In this document: positions 35,270 through 45,589 of the stretch, in pieces
How the letters are laid out: each line of letters starts with the position of its first letter
Numbering within the stretch: position 1 is the first letter of the stretch
NCBI GenBank assembly: GCA_017562135.1
Contig: QEYB01000347.1
Location: 62,001 to 126,000, forward strand
Length of the DNA stretch: 64,000 nt
Source: Dipylidium caninum
Taxonomy: Eukaryota; Platyhelminthes; Cestoda; Cyclophyllidea; Dipylidiidae
Direction: 5' to 3'
Notes under the pieces: generated by a model
The model's input: only the letters and a program-made list of their open reading frames with translations
Database searches by the model: none
What the model was told of the DNA's origin: nothing
Translations under genes and position numbers: made by a program

Positions 35270-36115
35270 TCAAAACGGGGTGCAAGGACCCTGCTCCGTC
35301 TGCAGCCAAGCGCTTTGCTGCACTCCGCCACCATATTGTGGCGAAGGCCACAGTCGACTAATCCGCTGCATATCTTTCCACAATTGCAGTCGCATTTTCA
35401 TCCGATTCATCTTCCGAATTCGATTGATTAAAGCCTTCAATTCCTGGCTCCCAGGTTTTACCTTAGCCCATTCCTCCACGTTGCTCCTCAATGCATTAAT
35501 CAAATTTATAACCGACTGATAGTCGATGTCAACTAGAGTCCACTTATCATTGTCCGTGAAAGACTCATCGAGATCATCCACGTGTTGTCCAAGTCCGGTG
35601 CCGATTCTCCGAAACTTTCTCAGTTGCATTCCATAACTCTCAGGGATATGACAATGATAGCCAGAGCATATTACAGAGCACTGACCTTCAGAACAACCAT
35701 ATCCTCTGTAAGATAAGCTTGAACAGTCTGAGAAATTGCATCCTCTAAAGTCGTAATAGCCAATGCAAATGGAGTCCTTGCATCCGTTCCAATATCCACA
35801 ATTTGCACCATTACATGGATGGTGATCAAGTCCTCCAGGGGCCCAAGGGGAAACCAAGTGATCATGATTCACGAGTGGCAGAGGGGACCCACTACCAGAA
35901 CAGCCTGTGCATATTCCGTCTTCGCAAACATAAGTGCAAAAGCTATCATAACATCCGTAGCCCTTGCGCGTGTTAGAGGAGCAAGAGTGTTTATAACAGA
36001 TCACATCATCATTATGTCGTGATGTCGAAAATGTTGGGTCATTTTCTTTTAAATACTGTCCAACACACAATGACAAGAAATTCGCGAGTGCAAAACACCT
36101 CCACCAGCTGGTCAT
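35270..36115 (-). CDS. Secreted cysteine-rich protein with two identical-spacing six-Cys motifs
   Basis: A 281-codon intact frame, ATG at 36,115, TATA box 32 nt upstream. Residues 1-19 are a signal peptide ending Cys-Val-Gly-Gln. Motif 1 is C40, 45, 55, 60, 64, 69; motif 2 is C126, 131, 141, 146, 150, 155. Both have exactly C-x4-C-x9-C-x4-C-x3-C-x4-C with GYG before the third Cys. Between them, C101-x4-C-x5-C-x4-C-x8-C126 carries NCGYWNGC and YDFRGC. Residues 160-255 are cysteine-free and become basic and helix-like (repeated Lys/Arg/Met/Leu). The tail is Gly/Gln-rich with one Cys. A decayed paralog at 26.3 kb preserves nearly all spacings, which shows the frame was under selection. I know no family with this pattern. 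Likely an extracellular disulfide-stabilised protein; function unknown. Confidence 0.8.
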   Translation of the reverse strand: MTSWWRCFALANFLSLCVGQYLKENDPTFSTSRHNDDVICYKHSCSSNTRKGYGCYDSFCTYVCEDGICTGCSGSGSPLPLVNHDHLVSPWAPGGLDHHPCNGANCGYWNGCKDSICIGYYDFRGCNFSDCSSLSYRGYGCSEGQCSVICSGYHCHIPESYGMQLRKFRRIGTGLGQHVDDLDESFTDNDKWTLVDIDYQSVINLINALRSNVEEWAKVKPGSQELKALINRIRKMNRMKMRLQLWKDMQRISRLWPSPQYGGGVQQSAWLQTEQGPCTPF

Positions 36116-36146
36116 TGGGCACGTCGGTTAGAGAAAAAGAGCCGCG

Positions 36147-36156
36147 TATTTATATA
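36147..36156 (-). promoter_or_regulatory. TATA box of the six-Cys secreted protein gene
   Basis: TATATAAATA on minus, 32 nt before the ATG, implying a very short 5' leader or a start site only a few bases before the ATG. Confidence 0.65.
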
Positions 36157-37195
36157 ACACCACACAGAGGGTGGCCTCCCCGAACATGACATTGTCACAG
36201 CTGGAACGCAATTTTACGCACCTCGCAGTGTTATTCGACTCTTGCATTTCGGTGAATCGGCAATGACTCGCGCGTCAAACTCACCACTGATCCGCACACG
36301 CCCAACTTCATTCGCGTCACCTCCTCGGGCAATGCTTCTCATCCACGTCTCGCTACTTTACTCGGTACACCACCACGCTCCCATCAGTAGATAGCAAGAC
36401 ATTGGAGCGAAATTCACAACATCCCCGCGGCAGCAAGCATACCTGCTCGACTTCACAGTCTCCTTCTCCGTCCGTCGGGCACATGTCGTGGCGACTTGGA
36501 GCTTACCCTCCGTTCATCACACTTTTGTGCGGCATTCAGAAGAGGCAGCATTTGCTGAGAATTAGTTACGAGGAATCAGGGTGAGTGTAAGTCGACATAA
36601 CGGAAGGGAGTGAGTGTGGAGAAGTGGGGCAACAAATGTCCAGCGGTTAATGTCCCTGTGCCAGGCGCACACTCCCAATGAAGTGCAGGGCGTCCTGATG
36701 TACTCTTATATCAACTTGCACGCCGGTGTCTGTTGGCTGTGGATTATGGATACGCGTCGGGCAGTGTTTGCTATTGGTGTGAAGAATGGGGAAAAATGAA
36801 CACCCAACTGGTCCTTGTCGTATTTGACGTCCAGTAACAGGTTACACATGAGCATGTTCTTCTCATTCACGCCTCACGTGTCTATTACTCAAGGCGACCT
36901 GTTGAGGACTCGATTTTGCGTATAATGTCATTCTCGCTCCATCCGGCACGCTAGACCCCATCCCACAGTGGTATGACAATGTACTGCCCACAATGGCCTC
37001 ATCCATGCGCCAGCTTCGTGTGAGAAACGGGTCGACTGCCACAACAACAATGACCCATCACTCTGTCACCGACAGATCACACGTACACGTCCCACGTGTC
37101 TGGCAACAGATGTCGTGACATCTCACCCCCCTGGGGCCATCTCATTCAGATAACTGGGATTAGGCGATTTCGTGACCCCGGTGGAGGAGCGTCAC

Positions 37196-37240
37196 ATGAC
37201 CACGCGGTACCCATAACATGATTTGCTGTGTCGTGCTCAC
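37196..37240 (+). repeat. Short dispersed repeat R2, copy 2
   Basis: Partner of the segment at 30,084-30,125, same orientation. Confidence 0.5.
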
Positions 37241-38024
37241 ACAGCAACGGGCGCATGCTACCAACATAAATTTAACCAATAAGCCATCCTCCTACCGGCC
37301 ACGTTGCATTTGTGGGCGGTTCCTCTGACAGGACAAATTAGCACTTGTCCATTTCGCGTTCGATGGCATGGAAGGTAGGCGATAGCACACACATACACAA
37401 ACACACACACCTCACTTAACTCCGCATTATCGGAAATAGTCATAACCTGATGAAGCAGGCTGCGGCAGCCACATTCTGTCAGATTCACTCCCCATATACG
37501 CCATATGGCAAATTATTCCGGCATGCTAGCCACTTGGTGTCACCCTCGCTTGGGAGTGAATGAACGCAACTTAGAGGTCGCAGCCTGTTTCGTCAAACGG
37601 AGATCACTCTATATGCGCTTTGTCTTCTTTACATCCACCACCTCGCCCTTAACGTAGATTATCGTGAGAAAACCCCTTTGTAGGCGAGAGAGGAGACTTT
37701 CGCCCTCGACACACGTATCGCTGCGCTCCGAGGAGGTCTCAACTCCCCCACCTTCTCCCGCCAACTCCATGTCCTCTTTGCGTCAGTTTTATACACTTGG
37801 TAGAAAGTGAATATCCGTTTGTTATTTCGCACATCCACTGTCACCTCGTCTCCACCTACCGAGTCGTATGAGGTTAACCAGACTATGGGTGATATACTGA
37901 CGTCAACATATCCACCATGTGTAAGGTCAGCGACATATTATGAATCCGGTTATTCGAACATGCATGTCGTTGGCCCCGTGATGTTTTAATGCTAGTTCCA
38001 GATGTTGGTCCACATTCCACCAAC

Positions 38025-38160
38025 CGCTCCAAGTAAAGCACCCATTACTGACGTGAAGAATGCTGAGCGTTCTAATGTGATTGTTGCAAAAATGAATTTT
38101 AGGAATGCAACCCCCTACAACTGTGTTTTGTAGTAGTATTAGGCCAGATGATAGCAATGT
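38025..38160 (+). repeat. Dispersed repeat R4, copy 2
   Basis: Partner of 33,905-34,015, same orientation, about 4.1 kb away. Confidence 0.6.
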
Positions 38161-38904
38161 GAAGTTTCTATGAGGGATCATGAAATGCTGCTTTCATTGA
38201 GACCGTGTTCACCTGCGACTGATAGGGACACATTGTAACGCACTCTCGATGTTTTACTTATACATGTTAGGAGCATTCTCCTACTCATCTCCCATAATAG
38301 TCCCTTGTTTATCTGCCATTTGTAAGTAATTTTATTCGGAGTCCATAACGAATGATAGTACGACTCCACAGTTTGCGAAAATCGTTAACGGGGCATTCAT
38401 AGATGGATCCACTAATGAAAAAGTGATTCATGTTGGTTTCGCAAATCTTGTATTGGCAGTTTGAATATGGTCAGTGCGCCCGGAGGAGAAGCTGTGGACG
38501 ACTGTGGATTCCGACCCATATACCGATATATCCGTGAACCTGCCTCTACTCTAAGTACAAACTGGCCCTCCATATGTCTGTGATAAAACATCTGCGTGCA
38601 ACAAATGAAAAATAGACTGCACTCGTATGTGGCGGCGGCATGAACTGACGACACAGGAGTTGATCAAGCGACCACAAGGGTAAGTGTGCATCTGCATTAT
38701 CCCCTTGACAATACATCATTGCCGCCGTTTTCACACGGACATTGGACGTGGCCTCCAATGTCAGTTGTTAGTGCCGCAGCGTTAAGTAAGAACCACACCA
38801 CTTTGCACCTTGCCATCGTTGCTGATGTTCATCCTTTCCTGTCTTCCTACTATAATGAGGGGCGAAAGTGTAAGCAAGCAGGGGGACAAGCAACATCGGA
38901 ATGA

Positions 38905-39310
38905 ATGTAGAGAAGGTGCAGATTGGCATACGAGGCGATGCACTTTTAGGGCACTTCGCGACCAGTATTTCAACGGGCAATAGGGCAACTACAACTTAAG
39001 AGAAAGGAGACCTAGGAAGGAGGAGCTGGAGGCAGCATTCAGTTTAAGTCGCACTTCGTCGGCCTGCTCATCTCCCACCATGCTTTATATGCGCAACTAA
39101 GTGGGGTGTGGGGAAAGTCTAGAAATATAAGCAAGATAAGAGAGGATGTCAGCAGTTCATGCAACATGAATGACGCGATCATATCCCGTTTTTTGCTGAT
39201 AAAGTAAAAATAGGGGCAGAGGCGGTGGAGAAGACGTAAGCCAGTGTGGAGAGTGAGAAAATGTAAGTAGCTTGAGCAGAGAGTTGACATCGGGATGGGA
39301 TCAGTCATCT
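38905..39310 (+). repeat. Diverged dispersed repeat R5, copy 1
   Basis: Resembles 48,808-49,290 in two blocks. The first is GTAGA-AAG-TGCA followed by TCGC-A-GAT/TAT and CGGCAA. The second is AACATGAATG-C-TA--C-GATC-CGT followed by AATAAAGTA-or GATAAAGTA and purine-rich sequence with CATCCCATTT-like ends. Overall identity is low (about 65%), so boundaries are approximate. Confidence 0.35.
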
Positions 39311-39846
39311 CCCATTTGTGAGGGTTGCAAAGACACCCCGAACTCTAATAAGGAGCATACGAAATGAGGGGACAGGAATACGTAGTGCAAATCACACTAA
39401 ATGGCCATAAGGTGAGGGTGCGCACAGGAGCCGACCTTATTCAACGTTAGGTGGAAAGCAGAGCGGTTAAGAGGAAGCGACCGATAAATGGAGCAGAGGA
39501 CGGGGAGCGGCGGAGAATGTACCAAGCTGGAAGCAGATGGGCAGATAAGGATGCCATAATTCCACCACTATTATCATTTCCCCTGACAAAATCTTTCTGT
39601 TGCTGAGCATTTTAGGACCAGCTTCTGGTGTTCCATATTCAAATTACTCATCACAGGCTCGACGTTCGTCGGTGCGTGGCAGTTAGTGGGATAGTCGAGA
39701 AACGGTTCACTATGCCACCTGAAAGCGTTTCAAGGAATCGAGTTGTCATTTGATGTTCCCTCCTCCCTTGTACACTGTCAAATACCAACCGTTTGCTAGG
39801 CGAGACTTCTGGACCAAATGGCCCCTTGTGCTCTGAGTCGGCTCCC

Positions 39847-39870
39847 CTACTACTACTACTACTACTACTA
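39847..39870. repeat. (CTA)8 microsatellite
   Basis: Eight CTA units. Confidence 0.9.
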
Positions 39871-40244
39871 GGCGTCGTTTGGCATTTGCCCAATTCAATG
39901 AATGGTGTAATCCTCAAAGTACCAACTGATTGTGTTTCGCCTCGTTCACACAGAAGGTGGCTACTTGACACGTAGGGTCAGTGATTTTGTCAGACGGTGA
40001 CTAGTGGTCTTGTCCTGTTCTCTCTCACCCCATCCTCCGCATTACCGAGCTCAATACTGACGGACAAGCAGAGAGTGTGCTGCTGGTGAGTCCATTGCGT
40101 GGAGTTTGGGATGTCAGGATACCTGAAAATGGAGATGGGACAGTGTACAGAAAGGGTAGTTGACAACGTGGGCGGCGGAGTAAATTGCGCTGATTCCAGT
40201 GTGGATATGCGATGGTGGGTGGAGTGGTTGGAGCTTGTTGCCAT

Positions 40245-40490
40245 GTCTCATTAATGAGAGTGGCGTGACAGGTGCCACAGCCACAGTCGGAACATGGAGT
40301 GTGAACTACCGCTGTATTTATACCACAACGTCACAACCTCCACAACGCCCACAGCCATGACAGCCGTGTGAGTGGCAGCTACTGCAACATTCACGTGCAA
40401 CGGGAACCTCAAGGGTGTAGGTGACAAAGTAAGCAGAATGGTTGCAGCACATGTTGAGTGTAGTGCAAAGCTTTCACTGAGAGATGGGCT
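40245..40490 (-). pseudogene. Frameshifted copy of the EMI-like cysteine-rich exon
   Basis: Aligns with the exon at 40,989-41,253, 730 bp away on the same strand, including the following untranslated bases. On minus, one frame reads SAYFVTYTLEVPV, then CC and a histidine/glycine/cysteine-rich segment, but stops at TAA. The last part, with cysteines matching C-x2-C-x3-4-C, is open only in another frame after several extra bases. Upstream, a 1-nt loss puts a TGA opposite the intact copy's Gln-Cys. The lesions make a functional product unlikely unless an intron is hidden here. Confidence 0.5.
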
Positions 40491-40988
40491 TCATGTTAGC
40501 TGAATGCGTCTTTCATTCACCGAATGCCTTACCTAACCCTTAAGTTTTATACTAATCACTCTAACACCATCTCAAGGCTGTGCTCTTAGCGGCGGGTTAC
40601 CATTTACTCATGTCCCTTTACCAGTAGACCTAATTCACCCGATGACGTGTTTAGGTTCGCACTCACCATCTGCTTTGAGGAAATACTCGACGAAGAAGAT
40701 GAACAGCACACACTCGTGCGTAGACCTAACAACAGCTGCTCACATCTCGGCGACATGTTGTAACCACCACAGCAGCGCCTGCATTTGGGTATAATGTAAA
40801 TAAGTGGCCAACGTGAAAGCAAAGACAGCGCAGAAGAGAAGGCAGATTTTTGATTGTACCATTAGTCGATAAAATTGGACGTGGACACGAAGGCAAACTG
40901 GCTGTGTTGGCAGTTTGCTAAAGGGTGCTGCTTCCAATGTGGATATGCGATGGTGGGTGGAGTTGTGGAAGTTTGCTGCCATGTCTCG

Positions 40989-41253
40989 TTAGTGAGAGTG
41001 GTCTTGACAGGTGCCCCAGTCACAGTCGGGACATAGAGTGTGAACTACCGTTATAGTTACACAACATCCACCACAGACACGGCAGTCGTGTGAGTGGAGG
41101 CCGCTGCAACATCCAACACCAACGGTGACCTCGTGAGTGTAGGAGACAGAATAGGCGGAAGGACGCCAACACACGTGACTGAATGCGCCTTTTGCACATT
41201 GAGAAATGAGGCGGCCACATGGATGGGTGTGTTCTAAAGTGAGCGCAATATTT
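40989..41253 (-). CDS. Cysteine-rich terminal exon resembling part of an EMI domain
   Basis: On minus an acceptor CCTGCAG ends at 41,254 and the exon runs 265 nt (one base plus 88 codons) to TAA at 40,989. The peptide has 14 cysteines. A Tyr-x2-x-Tyr segment and Val-rich strand precede CC-S-G and a final cluster: HDC-x2-C-x2-CC, then C-x2-CDWGTC. EMI domains of MEGF- and EMILIN-type extracellular proteins end with a Tyr-rich strand and a CC-P-G-Y/W motif followed by an EGF-like start, and the arrangement is similar; an unrelated cystine-knot protein is the main alternative. An upstream donor CCTCCG|GTAAGC at 41,420-41,415 would give a 167-bp intron. The signal-peptide exon was not found. A frameshifted tandem copy lies 730 bp away. 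Confidence 0.45.
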
Positions 41254-41259
41254 CTGCAG

Positions 41260-44200
41260 GGAGCTTCAAGTCGTCGAGTTCTGCTACCATCAACGATGGT
41301 ACATGACCCGATATTCCATCTATATGTCCTCAAAATGCACGAACACCACCTGGAAACGTGTTTTTTACCAGCACACACAAGCACCTAAATATTACGATGA
41401 TAGTGCACTGGAGAGCTTACCGGAGGGGCATTGAGTGAACTCTACCGCGTCGACATCACAAGCACACAACATCGGTGATTGACTCGTCCAAGAATGTGAA
41501 TTGCGAGCAATTCCAGAGTGGGCGATGATGCCTTCCTTAAAATTGATGACTTCGTCTCTATGACACGTAGGAGTTTCTTCCTCATTAAGTTATTTCAGCC
41601 AAACCATGTAGATATGGGCTAATGTTGAACGAGGATTGGTGAGATGGGTGTTCCGCCCTGGCCATTTGACTCGGATAAAATTAAGTAACCCTCTTCTCAT
41701 ATCTTCAAATGCTCACTAAATCCAGACAGCAAGAAATATGGCTCTTCTGCGAGTTGAAACTTCAGATTTGTGGCACCAAACATGCGTCACTCTCATTGCC
41801 CATCGTTCACGGTCTCCAGTTGTCATGAGCTGACTTCGAACGTGGCCACAATAACTGCAACAATTTCATACCCAAGTGTTGCTTTACTCGCTGCGGACCA
41901 CTGCGAGTGAACCAGCTCTACCGACACTCCACATACCTCGGAGCACATGGGGTGGTAATCTTCCCATACACCATTCCAAGCGAGAGAGTTAGACATCCTC
42001 ACACTCCCCTAAAGGCCACCATGGCTAGTTGACATGGTTCAGGGTTTGAGGAACCTTGATCACTTTTGCATTGCCTCAGAATGTGCTGATGAATGAAGGA
42101 GTGAGTGAATAGAAGGCAAGACCAATACTTGGAATTTTCACCACTAGCATTTATGAAAGCAACAACCAGGCAATATAAGTGGTAACAAACGGGGTAGGTT
42201 TGCGTGTGACTGCTTGGAGAGTTGGATAGTGGGAGCCTAGCCAAATGTCATCAACATTTCTCGATTCCATCGCAACCATTGACAAGGACATTTCATGCAC
42301 GCTGTCCCACACTTCTCTGTGCACGCCATCTCTCACGAGAGCTGAGACGGTATAAAAAGCAGCTTGATATCGTGTGATTCCGATATCGAGCAATTTCACC
42401 GTCCCCTCTAGCCATGCTTCCGTGTGCATTTGGATTGAGCAAGCACCGAGGCACACGGAAATTTGATAGAGCATAAGGAGATTTCGTCTGTCGAACAAAG
42501 GGCTTCTCTCAAATCGGTGACTACACGAGTTACAGAAGGCTTGTTTTAGAAACTCGTATCACAACACAGTATCAGGTGGAAGTCAGCAGCCTCGAAGCCT
42601 ATTATGTGAGCTCAGCTGTCCGCTTACCCTTTCTCTACTGTACTCTACCCCCACCCCCAACCGCACCCACACCCACAACCCGTTTCCTAAATTCGCAACA
42701 ATGCACTCTGCACTACGTGGAAGGCCTGACTTGTTGACTTTGGCGTTGGTGCGTTTATTTAACACACAGTGTAGCAAATGAGTATGCGCAATCCGTTGTA
42801 CCTTAACATGATGATCATAAGGGAGAGAGAAGGCGTATTTGAGAGGCAGTTCGAAATTGAAAGGTTAACTGGTGAGCCTTTCCGTACACCGGGAAGTTCG
42901 TTGTGTCTTCGTCGAGCACACCTCCTTCGTCGACCCTCCTCTCAGTTAAATTCCTGTCCATATACAAATGTCATCGCATGGGGTTGGAATAGGCGTCATG
43001 GTTGAGCGAAATCGGCAACACAAAGCCTATTAGACTTCTCCTGAAAGCAATTAATTGCCTCCCCACTTGGGGACATTTGAGGGCTACTCTCGCATTGGCT
43101 ACACAGAAGGACCGTTTATGCAGATTTCAATCACAATCGCTCCTCAAGTGAACCTTCCCATATGGAACCTCATACTGTGGAAACATATTGAAAGGCCAAT
43201 AAATCGTGACTAATGTGACGCGATCAACCGAGAAGAGTGGAGTAAGGTTCATGCTCAGGAGGTGGGCTGTCGAAGTCTCGTAATTCCAGGGAATTGGACA
43301 ACCACGTGGGAGAATGGGGCAGGCATAGGGGTGGGCGAGATAGAAATATGGGACAGCACGACTGCCTTGTCCCCCTCATCAATCCAGTTGGACACATACA
43401 CCCTATCCCAAGCATTCGCCTTCCCGTATTCGGGTGGGGCGTGCGTTGGCACAAAGGAAATGCGAATGTGGGATGGCAAAGTGGAACATGCCTCAACACT
43501 CACTACTTATTTGCTGCCATTCCCCTCCTCTCACTCCACCCTGGGCGCGTGAGCGCAACACCTTCCGACAAAAGCTCATTCGAGGGAAAATGGTTCATTG
43601 TGTTGTGGTTTGATGGGTTGATGGATGGGAGAGTGAGTGTTAGAATGGTTGTGTAGGTGGATTGACGGAAGGGTAGAGGAGGGCTAGAATAGGCAAATGC
43701 TTGGATCGGGGAGCTACATTTTGCAGACTTCTCTGACCTACGTGGGCGTGTGTAGTTGATACCAAATACGGAGACTAACCAGGGTGGTGGGATTGTACAT
43801 TTACTCCTCAAACACATTCACCGGCGCTGGTGAGTACTTGAATGGGATAGAAACGAGGGGCGGGCAATCAGGGAGAGCAAGAAGGAGAAAAAGGTGATAG
43901 TTGGTGTGGATTGGAGGGTAGAATGAGGTCATGGCAGAGAAACGGTCTCAACTGAACAGGACGCAGCATCACACCTTTTCTCGAAAATTCTCTCCTTGTG
44001 GCCGAGTAATCGGTCAGTGCCGATGTAGCTGTCGCAGCCACTCATGACACGCATGCGCGATATCCTACCAGGGGGACTCGATATTCTACCACGCGATTGG
44101 CGGAGGAGAGGATGCGGAAAGTGTAGACGAGAGGATGGGGTGAATATGGGCGTAGGCACCGGCAGTTCGTGTCGCGCTGGTTCTTTGATTGTCGTCACAT

Positions 44201-45160
44201 CATCTTCTTCGTTGAGTTCGCACAAACACCTTCCTTCTCAGTGAACGCCACATGGCATTCGATGTCACCAATTCTCGACTTCGAAATGCATAATGCAGTT
44301 GCGAATAGGCAGAAATTGCGGAGTGCTCCTTTCAAATACAGACACGCGGTTAATAAATAACCGTAGAAAGTGCAGCTTCAAGTGGATAAGCCAACGCAAG
44401 TCAGCTCGCATCGGAAATCGTCGCGACCTCCATCGTGGAAATATCAGGAAATTTAGAGAAATGATGGTGTGTGACATAACCTTTAAACCGCAAAATCACC
44501 TGCAGTCTAGCAAAGAGGCTTATGGAAGGGCCTCTAAGAAATTTGGTCAAAGTGAAGATAGGAAATGGGGGCAAATGTTAATGCAGACTCAGCCGCGCCG
44601 CACCTGTAAGTCTGTCTGCAGCTTCCACGTGGCCGCATCACGACTCACCCTTCCACACAAGTCTAACATGTCTCCTGCTATACTTATTCACTCTCGTAAT
44701 ACGCACCCTATCGAAGCACATCGTGGTACACAGTAACACGGTAGAAGGAGGGCGACTTCAGTAGGTGCAAGAGCGTTCGGCCCACGTAGCAGTAGAGAGC
44801 AGGCGTCACAAGCAGTAAAGTCGATCCCCACGTCCGAATGCGCCTTACTTTGCACCTTCAGTTTGTACTTGCTGTGATGGGTAGTAAAATATCACCAGAG
44901 GTTGACATTACCTCACTGTTACATGAGTAGACGAGTAATTCTTGGTTCCTTGGTAAACTGTTCTAAGAAAACGGTACCGATCTTTAACCATTTTGCACTT
45001 TACCCCCACGTGTTAGTGGTTGTTTCGGGCAAACTAATGAAATTTTAATGTTCGCCGCAATGAGACATGTTAAATTGTCTCAATGGGAGGCCAATTTAAA
45101 ATGGAGTTAGCTATGGCATTATGGGAGGTAGGGAAGTGATGCTAGAGAAATGGGACGCTG
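41260..45160. other. No supported gene
   Basis: Besides possible upstream exon sequence for the EMI-like gene (up to about 41,470), I see only short frames, a CCCACAC-rich run near 42,640-42,680 and an orphan TATA box at 42,351. Confidence 0.45.
42351..42359 (+). promoter_or_regulatory. Orphan TATA box
   Basis: TATAAAAAG in a GC-bearing context. The next ATG (42,413) opens only 20 codons, so a spliced first exon or a non-coding transcript would be needed for this to be a promoter. Confidence 0.25.
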
Positions 45161-45168
45161 TGGGAGGG

Positions 45169-45174
45169 TATATC
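45169..45174 (+). promoter_or_regulatory. TATA-like element of the 126-residue cysteine-rich gene
   Basis: TATATC 36 nt upstream of the ATG at 45,205, the same spacing class as the other secreted-protein genes in the window. Confidence 0.4.
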
Positions 45175-45204
45175 ATGAATTGGTAGTCAAAGCCGACATT
45201 TGAT

Positions 45205-45585
45205 ATGGGCAAATGGTTTCCGGTTGCGCTGAGATGTCTCATCATCTTCATGCTCTCAGGTCAGGTTGGAGCCAGCGCCGATATGACTGCTGTGTCAAAA
45301 CGTGCTGGTGACCAGATTTGTGAAATTATTGTGGTCCTCGTAAGCGAGGCAATAGCCACAGCTGTTCCATTTGGGACCGATAAATGGAGAAGCACAGCAT
45401 CCGATGACAGAATTGCGGGCACAGATACCACGTGGTTGAGACGTAGGTGTGGACAGCACAAGCACCGCTGTTACAAGGAAGGCGGCTGGCGCAACCGCGA
45501 TTGTGTGCGTGACAAATGGGTGAGTAGTAGGTGCAGTTGCCTCCACCAAAGCGGCAGGCTGTGCAAGTGTCAGGCAGGGGACTGA
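45205..45585 (+). CDS. Small secreted cysteine-rich protein, EGF-like spacing
   Basis: A 126-residue frame from ATG to TGA. Residues 1-25 form a good signal peptide (Leu-Ile-Ile-Phe-Met-Leu core, Ala-Ser-Ala at the end). A Lys-Arg at 32-33 could be a processing site. The mature protein has eight cysteines: C39, then a cluster C82-x6-C89-x10-C100-x9-C110-x1-C112-x7-C120-x1-C122. The first six of the cluster fit EGF-like spacing, with the C-x-C between the fourth and fifth, but the Gly and aromatic residues normally seen before the last EGF cysteine are missing. The cluster is also basic and Trp-containing. A cystine-knot or defensin-like fold is possible. A Cys-rich frame on the opposite strand is a codon shadow. 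No homolog recognised. Confidence 0.55.
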   Translation: MGKWFPVALRCLIIFMLSGQVGASADMTAVSKRAGDQICEIIVVLVSEAIATAVPFGTDKWRSTASDDRIAGTDTTWLRRRCGQHKHRCYKEGGWRNRDCVRDKWVSSRCSCLHQSGRLCKCQAGD

Positions 45586-45589
45586 GACT

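Larger units (their letters stand above)
36200..40200. other. No supported gene; repeats only
   Basis: Contains second members of repeat pairs R2 (37.2 kb) and R4 (38.0 kb), the first R5 copy (38.9 kb), a CA-rich run near 37,386-37,411 and a CTA microsatellite. Frames present are short and lack supporting signals. Confidence 0.45.
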
